A stretch of DNA of 64,000 bases. Origin: Daucus carota subsp. sativus (Eukaryota > Streptophyta > Magnoliopsida > Apiales > Apiaceae). A model generated the notes under the pieces. It was not told the DNA's origin. It worked only from the letters and a program-made list of their open reading frames with translations, and searched no databases. Positions within the stretch are counted from its first letter, which is position 1, and each line of letters starts with the position of its first letter. This document shows, piece after piece, positions 12,892-25,700 of the stretch. The stretch covers positions 5,109,131 to 5,173,130 of the forward strand of contig NC_030381.2 in the NCBI RefSeq assembly GCF_001625215.2. Reading direction: 5' to 3'. The position numbers and the translations under genes were made by a program.

Positions 12892-13918
12892 CTTTTTTTA
12901 TTCGCCCACCAAACAACCCCTCTGCTATTTTTCTCTTGTTTATATACTTGCGTACATAGTTGGTGACTAATGAATAAATTAACCAATAATTAATTGTTTC
13001 ATACATATTTAAATATTTTAATTTTAATTCTATTATGCTTTATAAGAAGTTTTGCAAGATTATAGTCAGAAAATCTGTTTTTGTTATAAAATTGTTCGAT
13101 GGATTGTGGATTTATAAATGTTATAATTATTGTTTTAAATATTTATCTAAACAACTTTTTCCGGTAGGTACGAGAAAAAAAATAATATGGAAATTGATTA
13201 AAAAAAAGTTACAAGGAGTAGGTGCATGGATGCTACATCTCAACAAACCTAATTTCGTGATGTAATTTGGCAAATTAGAAAGTGGTAGGGCACAGCCTTT
13301 TGCTTTAGAAAATTCAAAGATAACACTAAGTAATGGCACACTTTTCTAGCATTAAAATTTGGAAAAAACGTAATGTCCCAACAATTACATTACTCCAGCT
13401 CTTCATATTGTATTGGTTCTCAATGATGATGTATTCTTTTCTGATACTCGACATTCAGATATAGATATTTGATCTGAGTATAAAATTTATTTTAAACCAA
13501 AAGCACGTAAATTTTTCAAAATAGTCTCGGATCCAAAATGTGAACAAGTATTTATGTAGGACACTTCTAGCCGAGTCTTGCTGACATAGGTCCCACAAAA
13601 ATGCAGAAAGTCATACAGTATTTCTAAGATGTCGAAAGTCATATGGTGCTTCTGAGTGAGATATACATGATGTCGCGTTTGTTTGAATGTTTTTGTAACA
13701 ACAGATAGTTCTCTATAATGTTTATTTATAATATGTTACAAACTCAAATTGCATTTTCCCCTGATATTCAACACAACCATGCTAGGAAGTTGCGAAGAAC
13801 ACTAACCTTTCTTTAGTCTATAGACAATGTCAGATGAAAAATTCGAGCAACTGGTATATATCTTCCTTTTCTTCAACATTTCTAGTTAGAATTCTTCAGG
13901 CTGTATCACTGCTGTGGC
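12892..13918. other. GCSH promoter and PPR 3' region
   Basis: The GCSH TATA box (12939-12946, TATATAAA on the minus strand) lies here, with an AT-rich upstream region. Between 13020 and 13860 I see no gene or clear repeat. The last stretch should be the 3'UTR of the PPR gene. Confidence 0.5.
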
Positions 13919-16900
13919 TTAAATTGGCGAGGCGATCTTCATATCCTTGTGCATTGTTCTGATTATAGCAGTGACTTGCGCTATTTGTTCCTCGCTTGAA
14001 CAAGCTGAAAGAAGTACCTTAGCTGTTCCTCCATCTGGATAACAACCCTCCGTAATCATTTCTTCAAATATTTCTACGCATTTCATGTACTGTTTCTTCC
14101 TAGAGTAGGCTCCAAGGCGAGAAGTCCACGTCTTTACATCTGGTTTTAAGTTTTTGGCAGGAAGCGAATGGAATGTCTCCTCCATTTTCTCAAAAAATCC
14201 TGCCCTGCCATATATGTTGATCAAAATGTTGTAGGTACTGATATCTGTGAGATATGGGCCGTTTTCCATGGCGCTTAAGACTTCTTCCATCTTTTTGAAC
14301 TGGCCTACTCGGCCATACAGGTTGAGCATACTATTGAGGACAAAAGTATCAGGCTCCACACCAGATTTATGCATCTGATTTACAAGTTCTTCGCATTTGG
14401 GTACATTACCAACTTTGGAGTAGGCTGATAAAAGAAGCATGTGGGACTTCATTGTTGGTGTCATTCCTAGCCGCTTCATTTCTTCAAAAACTGATTTTGC
14501 ATCTAAAACACGGAGAAGACATGATTAGGGAGAAGAATAGACCAATGTGTGTAAAGTGAAAAAACTTATGGAATAGAAACCAACTTGTGGTGGCATTACT
14601 CTTCAATACCCAAAAAAAAGAAGAGGGATTTTATTTTGATTTTTACCTTCATGGAGACCAGCTCTTCCATATGCATCCATCATAATATTATATGAAGCTC
14701 GGTCTGGTTCACACCCCATGTGCTGCATGAGAGAGAACACTTCTGCCGCGCCATAAGGATAACCAGCACGACTGTTGGAAGAAAACATTAAGCAGTGCTG
14801 AGGAAATCCTGCTTGACTTAAGAACTTGACCAGGCAAGAGAAGTCATGGCTGATTTTGATAATAACCTGTAAGCTTCCATGAGGGCATTATAAGCATAAA
14901 CATCAGGTTCATACCCAGCTTCCTGCAGCTGCTCAAAAATTTCCTCTGCTTTTTCACAAAGTCCATCTCTAGCAAATGCATTCACTAAAGCGGTATATGT
15001 GCAGATGTCAGGTGTACACTTTTGGCTTTTCATTTCATGAAAAACCTTCAAGGACATGTAGGACTTATTTGCCTGAAAATAAACAAGGATCAAACGAAGA
15101 ATTGAGAAAATATTGGTCTCAGTTGTAATTCTCTATTTTTTTGGTTGACCTTGGTAATATTTCGAACTGTAAAATTGTAGTGGCATATTCTTGATATGCT
15201 TTTAATAGACATTAAGCTTAAGACAGGAGCACATATTGTTGTGGGAATTACTACTACCTGATATTCTAGATATCTATAATCTGTACTCAAGTTGCAGAAA
15301 TGTTAATTGTATTCCATTATCTGAGAACAATTTATTTTCACAAGAAACAGCCATTTAGATTACAGGTCTCATAACATGACATACCTTTCCATACATGTTG
15401 ATCAACATTGTATATGTGTCGGTAGATGGTTGGCACTGCTCAGTCTTCATCCTTTGAAATATCTCTACTGCTTTTGACGTGTTTCTTCCTCTAATTAGTC
15501 CATTTATATAAGCATTGTACACAATTGTACCTGCGAAAATTACACCAATTGAACTATTACAACTGAACATCGGTGATACTTATCTATCAAGATTCAGATA
15601 TTTTAAATAATTATTACAACACTTGCTTGGTTAAATACTTAAATTTGCTACAAGTTTATAAGCGGAACATACTTGGAGGAAGGCCATTTTTCCTCATCTC
15701 AATACAGACCGCTTCAGCTCTATCTTGTAGTCCAGATGTGCAGTAAGCCCTTATAAGGAGGGCATAAGTATCTTCAGTAGGGATACATCTAGCTTCAAGA
15801 AGTCCTAGATATATCGATTCTGCCTTCTTATATTGTGACTTTTGCCCATAAGCATCTATAAGCAAATTGTAGCAGATGATATCAGGCTGGAAAGAACTCT
15901 TGTACAATATCCACTCACACATCTGGAAATATGTTTAGATTGAAAGTCATTAAACAAAATAAATCATAGAATGAAAATGTTACACAAAGGGAATAGATAT
16001 CACGATTCAGTTTGTTGCAGAATTTCAAATTTTGTCGTTATACATTGATCAGTTTTCTGTACCTAAACATTCGTAATACTGAAAAGCAATTAAGGACCCT
16101 TGCACTTGTGATTTTGTTTAGCATGCTTACTGTTATAGCTTAATATACAGACAAGCCTCATCGAGAAGAAGAATGGATTAATTCAAGGGGAGTGGAAAAA
16201 AGTTATAAAAATGAATTCTGATTATGTGATTCTCACCAGTATGATAGAATCCCACTTTTTGCTCATACGAAGTTGAACAGCTACACTGATGATTTCATCC
16301 CAAGTGGCATTCGTGGGAGGAAGCGTGTCAAGTGCACCCCAAATCCTATCTACGTTCCTTTCTCTCTTCAAGAAGTTGAGCATCTGCTGACCAATAGGGC
16401 TCAGCACTGGAAATATACCATCAACAAAACCAGATCCATATTTCCATCCTTGTCCTCTTAAAGAACCACCTAAGATTGATTATTTACAAAGTTCTTAAAG
16501 AAATTCGGAAGGAACAATATATGTTTATGCACATAATGTTATGCTATTTTACATATTTTAGGAACCAAAAGTGTTGAATATCGTCGCTACCTTTTTTTCT
16601 GGACACCTTTTTATGGTTGAAGTGTGTTAATTTTCCCTTTTTATCGATAAAAAGACTGTCACGTCTGGACTTCTTCTCAGTAGGCTCCTCGGTTGGATTA
16701 TTTGCTCTGCATATGAAACCGCCTTTGGAAAAGTTTGCCTTAGTGACAATATAAATTGCTGCACATCTGGAAATCAACCTAAACAAAAGAAGATATAAAA
16801 CAGTCAGACTAATCTGTCTGGAAACTAACTAAATTTGTTCCGCACCAGAATGGCCACCAGAAACAAGACATAATGCTATATTCTAGGATTGCTTAAGCTC

Positions 16901-17242
16901 AACATCTTAGAATATCGAAGCTTAAGTCCCATTAACTCGAAAAAAGCAGTGACAATGTGATGCTTAGATAATGCAGTCTTATCAAATAGAAGTAAAAACT
17001 ATTCAGCCCTTCAAACCACCAAATGTAACGTTGTTGAAATGAACCATGAATAGAGGAATATAACTGCACTGTTTCCGTATCATAAATCACTTCTACAAAA
17101 ATTCATTACTAGGCCACAATCATACTTAACACAAAGAGAAAAAGAAATCCATTCGCTTCGACACCATACCATGCACAGATGTACTAGAAGCAACAAAGAA
17201 AACATATACAATCAAGTACCTTTCAAGCTTAAATACAAACAT
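13919..17242 (-). CDS. P-class pentatricopeptide repeat protein, At2g35130-like
   Basis: Exons in phase: 17220-17242, 16591-16778, 16237-16469, 15673-15922, 15385-15530, 14867-15072, 14647-14771 and 13919-14502, about 584 residues. The repeats are classic 35-residue PPR units, for example YNLLIDAYGQKSQYKKAESI, YTALVNAFARDGLCEKAEEI, YNIMMDAYGRAGLHEDAKSV and YNILINIYGRAGFFEKMEET. No E, DYW or SMR domain follows, so this is a P-type protein. The N-terminal block SRRDSLFIDKKGKL and the GGSLRGQGWKYGSGFVDG stretch match what I recall of At2g35130. The first exon (23 bp, MFVFKLER) was found only because its donor and phase fit; it is the least certain part. P-type PPRs bind organellar RNA sequence-specifically. 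The target and organelle cannot be told from here. The many introns are unusual for a PPR gene, as most lack them. Confidence 0.88.
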
Positions 17243-19257
17243 GTTGCAGGACAAAAAGAAGTGTTATTAACATGCTAAATAAATTCCTGCTAAAAAAGTT
17301 CTTATCTCTGTATTGTGCACTATAACACTAAATTACACAGCTGAAATTTGCAATACATGGTTCTTAGATACTTATCCTAAGGTCAAAATGCTAGTATCAT
17401 GTACCTCTAAGAAACAATCCAACAACAAAAATCTATAGTCTTAAAGATACAAATTATGAGTAAAGTATCAACTAGATAATCAAATGAAAGAATTACATGT
17501 AACATACATGGGCCAAAGTGCAGTTCATAAGCAGATACATTACAGACAAGGATAACTGGATAAGTAAATATGCAAGAAGTAGAATTGTGAAACTAGCAGG
17601 CTTGAAGATAAGAGTTTGTACATAGATAAGGCCTTGTGTGTCCTGCCCAGATATAGTAGTTGTTATAGAACTCAAACAATCTGCTCCCAGTGTGAAATGT
17701 TACACTAGAATATCTATCCACACACATGTGACATGTGTATATGTGTGTGAGAGTGTATGTACAGTAGTGTTGTTTTTAAGGTTGAATAACAACAAAAGGA
17801 TATCCATAACGGTTAAGCTCAGCCATATGTGGAAGCTTGTAATATACTGTACATGAAAATTGTAATTTATTTTACGTACCGGTACAGACTATGTCGATCT
17901 TTGAAATTTCGAATCTTGTCAAAACATGGGTGAGTGTTTTAATTATAAAAATATTATTTTACATATGTTTCAGTACTTTTGTGTATTTTTCTTATAACTA
18001 AATGTTACTCCCTCTGTTTTTTTTTATATGACGCTTTGACTTTTGGCACACACTTTTAAGTGCTTTGACCGGGTAGTTAAAAATATTATTTTTTGAATTT
18101 TTTTTTTCTGAATAATAAAATATAATCAAAATTTTTATTCAGAAAAAGAAAATTTAAAAAATAATATTTTTAACTACCCGGTCAAAGCACTTAAATATGT
18201 GTGCCAAAAGTCAAAGCGTCATATAAAAAAAAACAGAGGGAGTATTTGTTTTTCTATAAATTGTAGGGGTAAATTTAAGTAACAACAGTAATTTTTGTGA
18301 GTGGGCCAAACAGGCAAGAGCTAATACAATTCTTTTCTCCTTCACTGTGGCTTCTCTGTTTTTCTATCTCTAATCCAAAGTCAACATTTCACTGAGTGTT
18401 TTTCTTCTGTTGTGGACTTCTGGTAAAATCTTCAAAGATTTATGAGAAGCAATATACTTGCTTAATTGCTTAGTACGAGAAATGTAGAGTAGGATGTTCT
18501 TAGGCTGTTCCTAATTGAGAACTGTATGTTGCAGCTCGAAAACTGAAAATCTGTTTTCATTTATCTAGTGATCAGCTGCAAATTTTAAGTATTCTGAAGG
18601 TATCTTGTGGTTTATGCATGAATCATGATCATCATACACGGGCGGCAATACCGGACACGACCCGAAACCCGATCCGAACCCGATCCAACCCCCAACCCGC
18701 AACCCGATTTACTGAGACAAAACCCGAAAATCACCTGATTGATCAGTTCTCCTATTATTCTAGATTGTGCATTCCTGTATCCGCACCTGCACTGATTATC
18801 ACTTAAATTAACCTCAGTTCATTTTAGTATTGCAGAAATATATCAAGCGACTGAAGATATATTCTTGCATGGATAAAAGTGGAGAGTAGGAGTAAAATCT
18901 CCAAGACACACCATCAGAAACAAAACAGTGTATAAAAAGAAGAAATAAAGTCTTGTTAATTTTGGATGCACTGGTGCCTAATTTTTGTCGGTTCCTCTTT
19001 TGCTATAAGTCTTCACTTTTCTTCCCTTTCCAGAATTCACAACAGCTTCTTGTAAAGTGAAGACCACAGCGAAAACTTCTGGGAAATGCCTGGTAATTAC
19101 TTGGATTGATCGTGATAATGAATCAAACCAAACATATCTGGTATGTAACCTGGAAGAATATTTAAGATACCTAGCGTAGGAATATGAACAACACTGAAAG
19201 TAAAGCACCCGAATTTAATTCAACATTCACAAAACAAATATGCTAAACTAATAGTAC
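17243..19257. other. spacer upstream of the PPR gene and downstream of the EXORDIUM-like gene
   Basis: This holds the PPR promoter, a palindromic MITE (18008-18242) and, at about 18645-18715, a GC-richer run of imperfect ACCCGA-type units (acccgatccgaacccgatcc and kin). Such runs are common in plant repeat debris. I see no other gene; bases 18800-19257 probably include the 3' end of the EXORDIUM-like transcript. Confidence 0.5.
18008..18242. mobile_element. palindromic Stowaway-like MITE, copy 1
   Basis: The 235-bp element begins ctccctctgttttttttta, ends with its complement (aaacagagggag), and is flanked by TA on both sides (18006-18007, 18243-18244). Nearly the whole length pairs with itself: arms of about 100 bases including tatgacgctttgacttttgg and gctttgaccgggtagttaaa are matched on the other side with few differences. 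A relative lies at 45981-46214. If transcribed it would form a long hairpin. Confidence 0.85.
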
Positions 19258-20229
19258 CTAATCCATAGCATTAGGTCCAAAACATCTTCTCTTTACAGGA
19301 TCCCAAACCCACTGAACAAGGAACTTCCTCCCCTTCACTCCATTCACATTATACCCATCTCCCCATGAGTCCTTGTACACTTCCCCCACGAACCCTCCCC
19401 CCGCGCCTGATCCAAACACTCCCACACACAAATCCGCTATCTCAGTAGGCGCGCTTGGCTCCTCCCCTGCATACCATGCATTCACTAGCGGATTACTTGA
19501 CACCTCAGCCAGCTCATGTGCAATCACACTAATCATCCCATCCACACCCGCGTCACCATTAGGCGCCCTCATGATGCTGTTGCCACCATTTCGTGGCGGA
19601 TTGCCTGAATACTTAGGCCATGCAAAGGGGTAAGCACACAAGCCAGGGCACTGAGTGCCACTGTAGCCAACCCATGCATAAGGCACTGTGGCACCAACAA
19701 TAATTGGAAATGTAAAATAGTGAAAACCGCAGACTTCTCTGCAAAAATCCTCAACTTGAACATCACCAGATGTTAGTACTAAATACACACCATTCTGATA
19801 ATTTAGAGGCAATGCAGCATGTTTGATAATAGACTGCATTGTTAAGCGTCTCAAATTCGCCCCATGCGAGTAATGCATGTCATGAAATTCACCTGAGAGC
19901 CTGACAGTTCCTGTGATGTTGGAATTTGTCTGATCAGCGTAGAGGCGAACAGTCTGCCACCAATCCGCGACAGAAGGAGGAGGCGCGGGAGAAGAAATTG
20001 AATAAATGAAATCTTTGATTGTAGCTTGATGGTTCCGGTTCCAGTTTCCATACCATATAATGTACAGATTTATGGGGTAAGCGAGAACCGGACCCATGTG
20101 ATATTGCAGGTTGACAAGATCAGAAGAGCCTTCATAATTTTCAGGGTCTTGGAATTTTTGGTAGTTCCATGAAAGAGCTAGAGAGGCAGAACAGAAAAAA
20201 GAGAGCAGAAGCAAAGAAAATCTCTGCAT
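19258..20229 (-). CDS. EXORDIUM-like secreted protein
   Basis: A single open reading frame of 323 residues without introns, as usual for the family. The N-terminus [20 protein letters not shown] is a clear signal peptide, so the product should enter the apoplast or cell wall. The family core is visible: [66 protein letters not shown], and an [16 protein letters not shown] stretch followed by EIADLC. The conserved HE pair looks like a metal site but no catalytic role is established. EXO/EXL proteins are linked to brassinosteroid growth responses and carbon status. The ATG at 20229 is preferred because the signal peptide starts there; a TATATAAC box lies about 55-65 bases upstream. Confidence 0.93.
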   Translation of the reverse strand: MQRFSLLLLSFFCSASLALSWNYQKFQDPENYEGSSDLVNLQYHMGPVLAYPINLYIIWYGNWNRNHQATIKDFIYSISSPAPPPSVADWWQTVRLYADQTNSNITGTVRLSGEFHDMHYSHGANLRRLTMQSIIKHAALPLNYQNGVYLVLTSGDVQVEDFCREVCGFHYFTFPIIVGATVPYAWVGYSGTQCPGLCAYPFAWPKYSGNPPRNGGNSIMRAPNGDAGVDGMISVIAHELAEVSSNPLVNAWYAGEEPSAPTEIADLCVGVFGSGAGGGFVGEVYKDSWGDGYNVNGVKGRKFLVQWVWDPVKRRCFGPNAMD

Positions 20230-20284
20230 TTTTGTGTGTGGTAACTGGTAAGGAGTAGCAAGTAGCAACAGTTACATGAGGTTT

Positions 20285-20292
20285 GTTATATA
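20285..20292 (-). promoter_or_regulatory. TATA box of the EXORDIUM-like gene
   Basis: TATATAAC on the minus strand, about 55 bases before the ATG, so the leader is only about 25-30 bases. Confidence 0.6.
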
Positions 20293-20299
20293 ATGAGAA

Positions 20300-22565
20300 A
20301 TATAAGAATATTAGGCGACGTTGGGATGTGAGAATGAGAATCGTAAATAAGAATGAGAAGTATGAGAACCGGTATATAAGGGTGCGGAAGAAATGATTTG
20401 ACATCAAATGAGAATGAAATTCTCATTTCATATCACGAAATGACTAATCCAAATACCAGTAGATGAGTTTTTGAGATTCTGATTTCCGCTAACTCATAAC
20501 CAATAACCATGGACCACTTCTTGGATTCTTTGTTTCTTTTAGGTTATTGTGATTTGTGGGAAACAAAGGCCTGTGACTAATGATGATTAAAGAGAACTTA
20601 ATTATGGATTACTTTCTGATTGATTGCCATGACTCATAATCAACACTTTTTCTTTGTTTCCCATGAAATTTTATAATGCTGACATGACATATTTGTCTGT
20701 GTAGCAGTATAAAAGATTTAGTAAAAGCATTGGGATCATGAAAGAAATATTTTTGTTGCATCTTTAGAATCATAGTCAATACTCAATAGTCATGGCACAG
20801 GATTGTGTTAGTGAAGTCTTACATATTGTGCTCATACAGATAGACCAATTCAATCAGCTAATAATTCGAAATATCGAGCAATGTTTTGTACAAAATCTTT
20901 TCATAAAAAAAGATCGATGTTTCGCATTTCACGTTTTAGTAATACTCCATCAAATTCGTTATTTCGTGAAAATAAAGAAAAAAAATAATCTGTTTTGTAA
21001 TCGATGTTTACTTTTGATTATAGTAGGATCTTGATTGAAGGGGGAGATTTTTCACTTTCAATATTGCCCTGTGCTTAGCAAAAAGCTATAGAAGATAAAG
21101 CAACCATGTCCATGTGAGTGATGCCTTTTTATTATTTCACCCTTTTGGAAGACTCTTACCACTCGTTAAAATCTTTGACCAACTGTCCAACTGCCATTAT
21201 TTTCTTGAAAATCTTACCCAAAATCTCATGAAAAAGAAATTTCTCTCTTAAACTTGACTGAAAGTGTCGGTCATGAAAATTTTATAAATTTTTAAAAATA
21301 ATTATATTTATACTTAAAATGAATTTTCAAATATTATATTAATATCTGAGAATCAAATGTTCAATATTCTAAATCTAGGACCAGTGATACTTTTATGGGG
21401 TCATTAGTCAAATGATGTTGTCTAATTATTGTTGAGGATAGGACTTTTAATCATGTAAAGTTAGGAGAAGTCTCATGTGAGGTGCAAGCTAGCAGGCAAG
21501 AATCTTCAATCTTCACCATTTTTCAAGGAATGTGTCTTCTTTTTTGTTTTCAATTTTGCTTTTCTTTTTGAGGAAAAAATAAATGAATCTGTACAAGTCT
21601 TCAGCTAGACAGCTACATATAAGTTTTGGATTTTACTCCTTCCCAATAGATTTTTAGCTTTTGCATACAAGATTATTACTTAGAGAAGAAGTTTTATTAA
21701 CCAGGAAAGTCAACAAGTGACATGTTAACACGATGCTTAGAGAAGAAATTTTATTAAAATCAATAGTATTATAACAAGTGATATTTTTTTTATTTTTTTT
21801 CTGCACTCCAAAAAGTAGTATTATTTTTTCTCTGAATAAAAAAAAATATATACATTATTTATATTCTAATTTAAATATTATTATAAATAAAACTAGATTA
21901 AGACTTCATTTGGCGTTGCTATTGCAGAAGACAACAACAATGTTTTGTATAAAAATAGATGAAAACAGTTCAATAAATTTAAAAGTATCTTTTAATTTAG
22001 AAGCTGTTCTTGAAAAAAGTATCTGTTCATGCTTTTAGTAAATCTGTTTTTCATTTTCTGAAAGTAGATGGTACAAATTTCACTATCAAACATCATCAAA
22101 AATATTGTTATTTTATATTATAACTTAAAATATATAAATATCAAAATATATTATCAAACAATTATATGATTTTTATGAAAATATTTGTTTTAACAACAAT
22201 TTTACTGACAATAGATTCAATCCATCCCCAGCAGTCGTCAAAAAGAAAAAAGGCCTCCAATAACTCGTTGCTAATGGGCTCTTTGGATGGTTTTATCAGT
22301 GTTGCTATATATTTGTGGGCTCTGTCTTTTAAATCATTTCTGGCCCAGATATTTCAACAGCCCACTTAGACATCATCAAGATTTTGTCATCTGTCCCACA
22401 ATTCAACATATGATGACCCCTTTCTATAATGAAAAATAAAAATATAGCCGGATAGCCCTCCTAATTTTTCTATTCACATCGAACACTTCCCCTCATCCAA
22501 TCCAACAGTCACCGTCAAAAGTTGCTGGTGCCGTAGTTTTCGGACTTAACTCAGCTATAGGCTAC
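20300..22565. other. AT-rich spacer with small repeats
   Basis: No gene is supported. At 21677-21790 a unit of about 56 bp is tandemly doubled (cttagagaagaagttttatt then cttagagaagaaattttatt, followed by aacaagtgacat/aacaagtgatat). Between about 21900 and 22110 the sequence has the look of a decayed hAT-like MITE (cttcatttggcgttgctatt near the left, cactatcaaacatc near the right), but the ends could not be fixed. The base composition changes to GC-richer near 22480. Confidence 0.4.
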
Positions 22566-22583
22566 ATGCTGATGCTTGCGATC

Positions 22584-22706
22584 ATGTCGTCTAATGGCCG
22601 CGTTTTCATCGCGATTGTCGTCGGAATCGCGGCCGGATATTTTATGCTTCGGAGTGGTGATGAGGATGATCAGGTGGTTGTTGATAATCCTTGTGCTTGT
22701 GTCTGA
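22584..22706 (+). CDS. possible 40-residue single-pass membrane protein
   Basis: I do not recognise this gene. The frame opens with [20 protein letters not shown], a short basic head followed by a strongly hydrophobic small-residue-rich segment ([16 protein letters not shown]) that would span a membrane. An acidic stretch (SGDEDDQ) and a Cys-bearing end (NPCACV) follow. An in-frame ATG at 22566 would add six residues (MLMLAI). It sits in an island that is GC-richer than its AT-rich surroundings, with C/G common at third positions, which suggests a coding past. The final four residues resemble a CaaX-like or palmitoylation site, but that is speculative. It could equally be a chance frame in a transcribed leader. 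No TATA box or neighbour context helps. Confidence 0.35.
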   Translation: MSSNGRVFIAIVVGIAAGYFMLRSGDEDDQVVVDNPCACV

Positions 22707-25700
22707 TTAATCTCCGTATGGTGCACAAATAACGAATCAAGAACAGATTGTCGAGTTTCATGAAACTTTTAGTCTTTTCGACAAGATGCGATCTTTCCAG
22801 TACATAAAATTTTATGATTATGGTTATGTGATTATTTATAGATTCACAGTATATATTGTTATAGCGTGGCTCATAATTTCATGATTAAGTATAATGGGGT
22901 GATGTGCTTGAATCTATTAGTGTATGTGTTTTGTATCCTATTTTGTCATTCCTTAATCTATTTTGCCTGACTTGGAGGAGATTGGGTATGTAATCATTTT
23001 TATATTATATGATTAGTTGCATTTTTGAGTTCTGGATTCTCATTTTCGATTCTTAGTTTTCGCTAGTGTCCATGATGATTGTTTGCTTTATTCTGGTTCT
23101 TGCACGGTGAGGGTGGAGGTGGTGTAATGACGACTTAATTAGCGCATGTTTTGATATTTGATAGTATTAGATTATTCTGATTGACTTAGTTTGTTGCATG
23201 ATTTTAGTTTAGACATGAAAATTTGGAATTTATTTGATTTTAATATTAATAAATGTAGATCTTAATTTTAGTTTTGTGAATGGCAAGTTGACTCTTTAAT
23301 TTATTTGGTTTTGAAATTTGAATTTTCTCTTCATACTTTATTTTGAACTTTTATGTAGTCATTAGAAGATTTATTAAAAGATTCGAATTTTGAATTTTGT
23401 AAATGAATGCATTTAAATCTATTCGTACTATTTTGAATTTTGAATCTTGTAAATGATTGCATTTAAATCTATGTACCATTTATGGGTGGCCATGATTGAT
23501 GGCATATATTCTTGGCCTAGCAGGGGTAATTTGGTGCCATTTTGTTGGCTTATTTATTATATTTAACTTGTTATCTAAAATTTTAAATATTATTTTGAAT
23601 ATCAAAGTTTTATTTTAATATTTATTTTTTAGTACTTATTAATTATATTCTTAGCAATTATTTAGCTTGTTATATATCTAGCCAAAGGGTCTCCCTTTGG
23701 TTAGATATATTTTTGCTTTTTATATTTATCATCTATTTTGCCAGTTTATTTTATATTTATTATTTCATCCAACTACCTTCTTTTGACGAATCATACTTTT
23801 TTAATAATTAATTTATAATTATTTTTCTTGTTATTAATGGATTGTTCTTGTTTCAGGTAGCATGATCTTACAAGATGGGACGTTTCACTTTTCGGACATT
23901 AAGTGTTATTGTCTAAACTTCCGGAGACATTTTCATGTCTTTCGGTTAGATAATAAGCTTTTTGAATGAAAGAAACTCCTCGGAGTATGGTATATTCTCA
24001 ATACGAGCAAGTGAATTTCAGTCAAAAAAAAAAAAAAAACATATGATGTTCAGATATAAATTAATAGACTTCACAGCTGTTAATTAAAAAAAAAAAAGAA
24101 ATTGCAAAATTATTGATGGCAAAATGCTTTGTCACATAAAAGACATACAAATATATATTATTATCGTGGTATTATCATGATAATATTTTATCAAAATATA
24201 TAAAATAATTGAAGATACTAATCATGTACCTTAAAAGCCGCGGGCCTTTTGATAACAGAAATGATTAAAAAAAAACAATTAATTATTCACCGGTACTGTT
24301 AATGGGCCGGCTGTGGGCTATATTACGTTATCTTTTGGTACAATGTCCAAATAATAAGTCCCTATCAAGTAAATATTGGGCCCACTGAGCATTTTATTTC
24401 CTTATCATTGTATTTCAGGTGCCATGTGTCAATAGATTGCTCGGTTGCTATTTGTGATTTTTTCCCTTTTTTTTTTTCAATTTCGAGAAATAAAATATTA
24501 AATACTTATCTGAAGTATTTTTTTGAAACAAAAATATTTAGCTAAAGTATTAAATGTTATTGATCAAACACTCTATTCTAAAAAGTCGAACTTAAAATTT
24601 AATGGAACTGTTTGAATGAGTTTAAAATAAGTATTTCTTACTTAAAGTAAAAAAAATGAAATAGAAGTTGAAAACTAGGTAAGACTTATAAGTAATACTT
24701 TTTACACAAACGGTACAGAGGGGCAAGCCCCTCGATTATAAGTATAAATTTATTATTATTTTTATATTATTATGATAAATAGAGATTTATATAATCATTA
24801 TTTAAACAAAAAACATCATAATAGGAAAATCAAAAAGACTATTTCAACAATATATCGATAATATAATTACTGGATAGTATCGCATATGAAATGATGTTAA
24901 TATGTTAATACTCATCCTCAATTTCCTGATGGGAAAGGAGTAAAATAGAGATCGACGTTCAAAATAATTTTCTTAGTCGGTAATTTATTGTTAAATATAT
25001 ATTTTATAGATATAAATTAGTCTATTTATGAATAAACTCATGTAATTAATATATGTTTTTTTAAAAAGATACCACTATTTGTTTTAATCATTTAAAAAAA
25101 TTAGTTGAGAAGCCGCGCGTTGCGGCGGCCTATAAAAATTATATTAATAATTTATTATTAATATTTGTATGGTAAAATAATTTTGTGCCTGTCTATAAAA
25201 AGTATATATTAATGATTCAAAATTAATATTTGTAGAATAAAATAAATTTTATATTATAAAAATCTTGATGTAATACCAATAATAATAAATAAAATTGCAA
25301 AATTGGACTATAATTCATGGTGAAAAAATGAAAATAAATTTATACACGTAATTAACAGGTTAAAGTGTACGACGAATCTTAATTTTATTTATGTTTTCAA
25401 AAAAAACAATCATGTTCTTACATTGTCACCTTCCTCCAATTTTTTTGGATTGATTGTGCACAAAATCATCTAACTTAGATCCGTTAGATAGTGGTGTATA
25501 GCTACCCTTGCAAATCGAGCAAGACTATCACCAAAATCAGATTCTGAACCTTACTTCTAATATACCCAAAATTAAAAAAGATAATTCTAATTTTTTGATA
25601 TTTTTCATCCAAAAATTCCAGAAAATTAGAAAAACATCCAAAAATTTCAGAAAATTAGAAAAATAGAACAGAGCGACGTGAGAGGCGCCACCTACACGCC

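Noticed and set aside
17493-17675. Hydrophobic minus-strand ORF upstream of the PPR gene as a possible first exon.
   Set aside because: No donor with the phase required by the exon at 16778; the 23-bp exon at 17220-17242 fits better.
20320-20470. Possible foldback with gagaatgagaat / attctcatttca blocks upstream of the EXORDIUM-like gene.
   Set aside because: The arms are low complexity and the ends could not be matched.
23673-23709. Candidate microRNA precursor.
   Set aside because: Stem is 17 bp with a 3-base loop, too short for a plant pre-miRNA.
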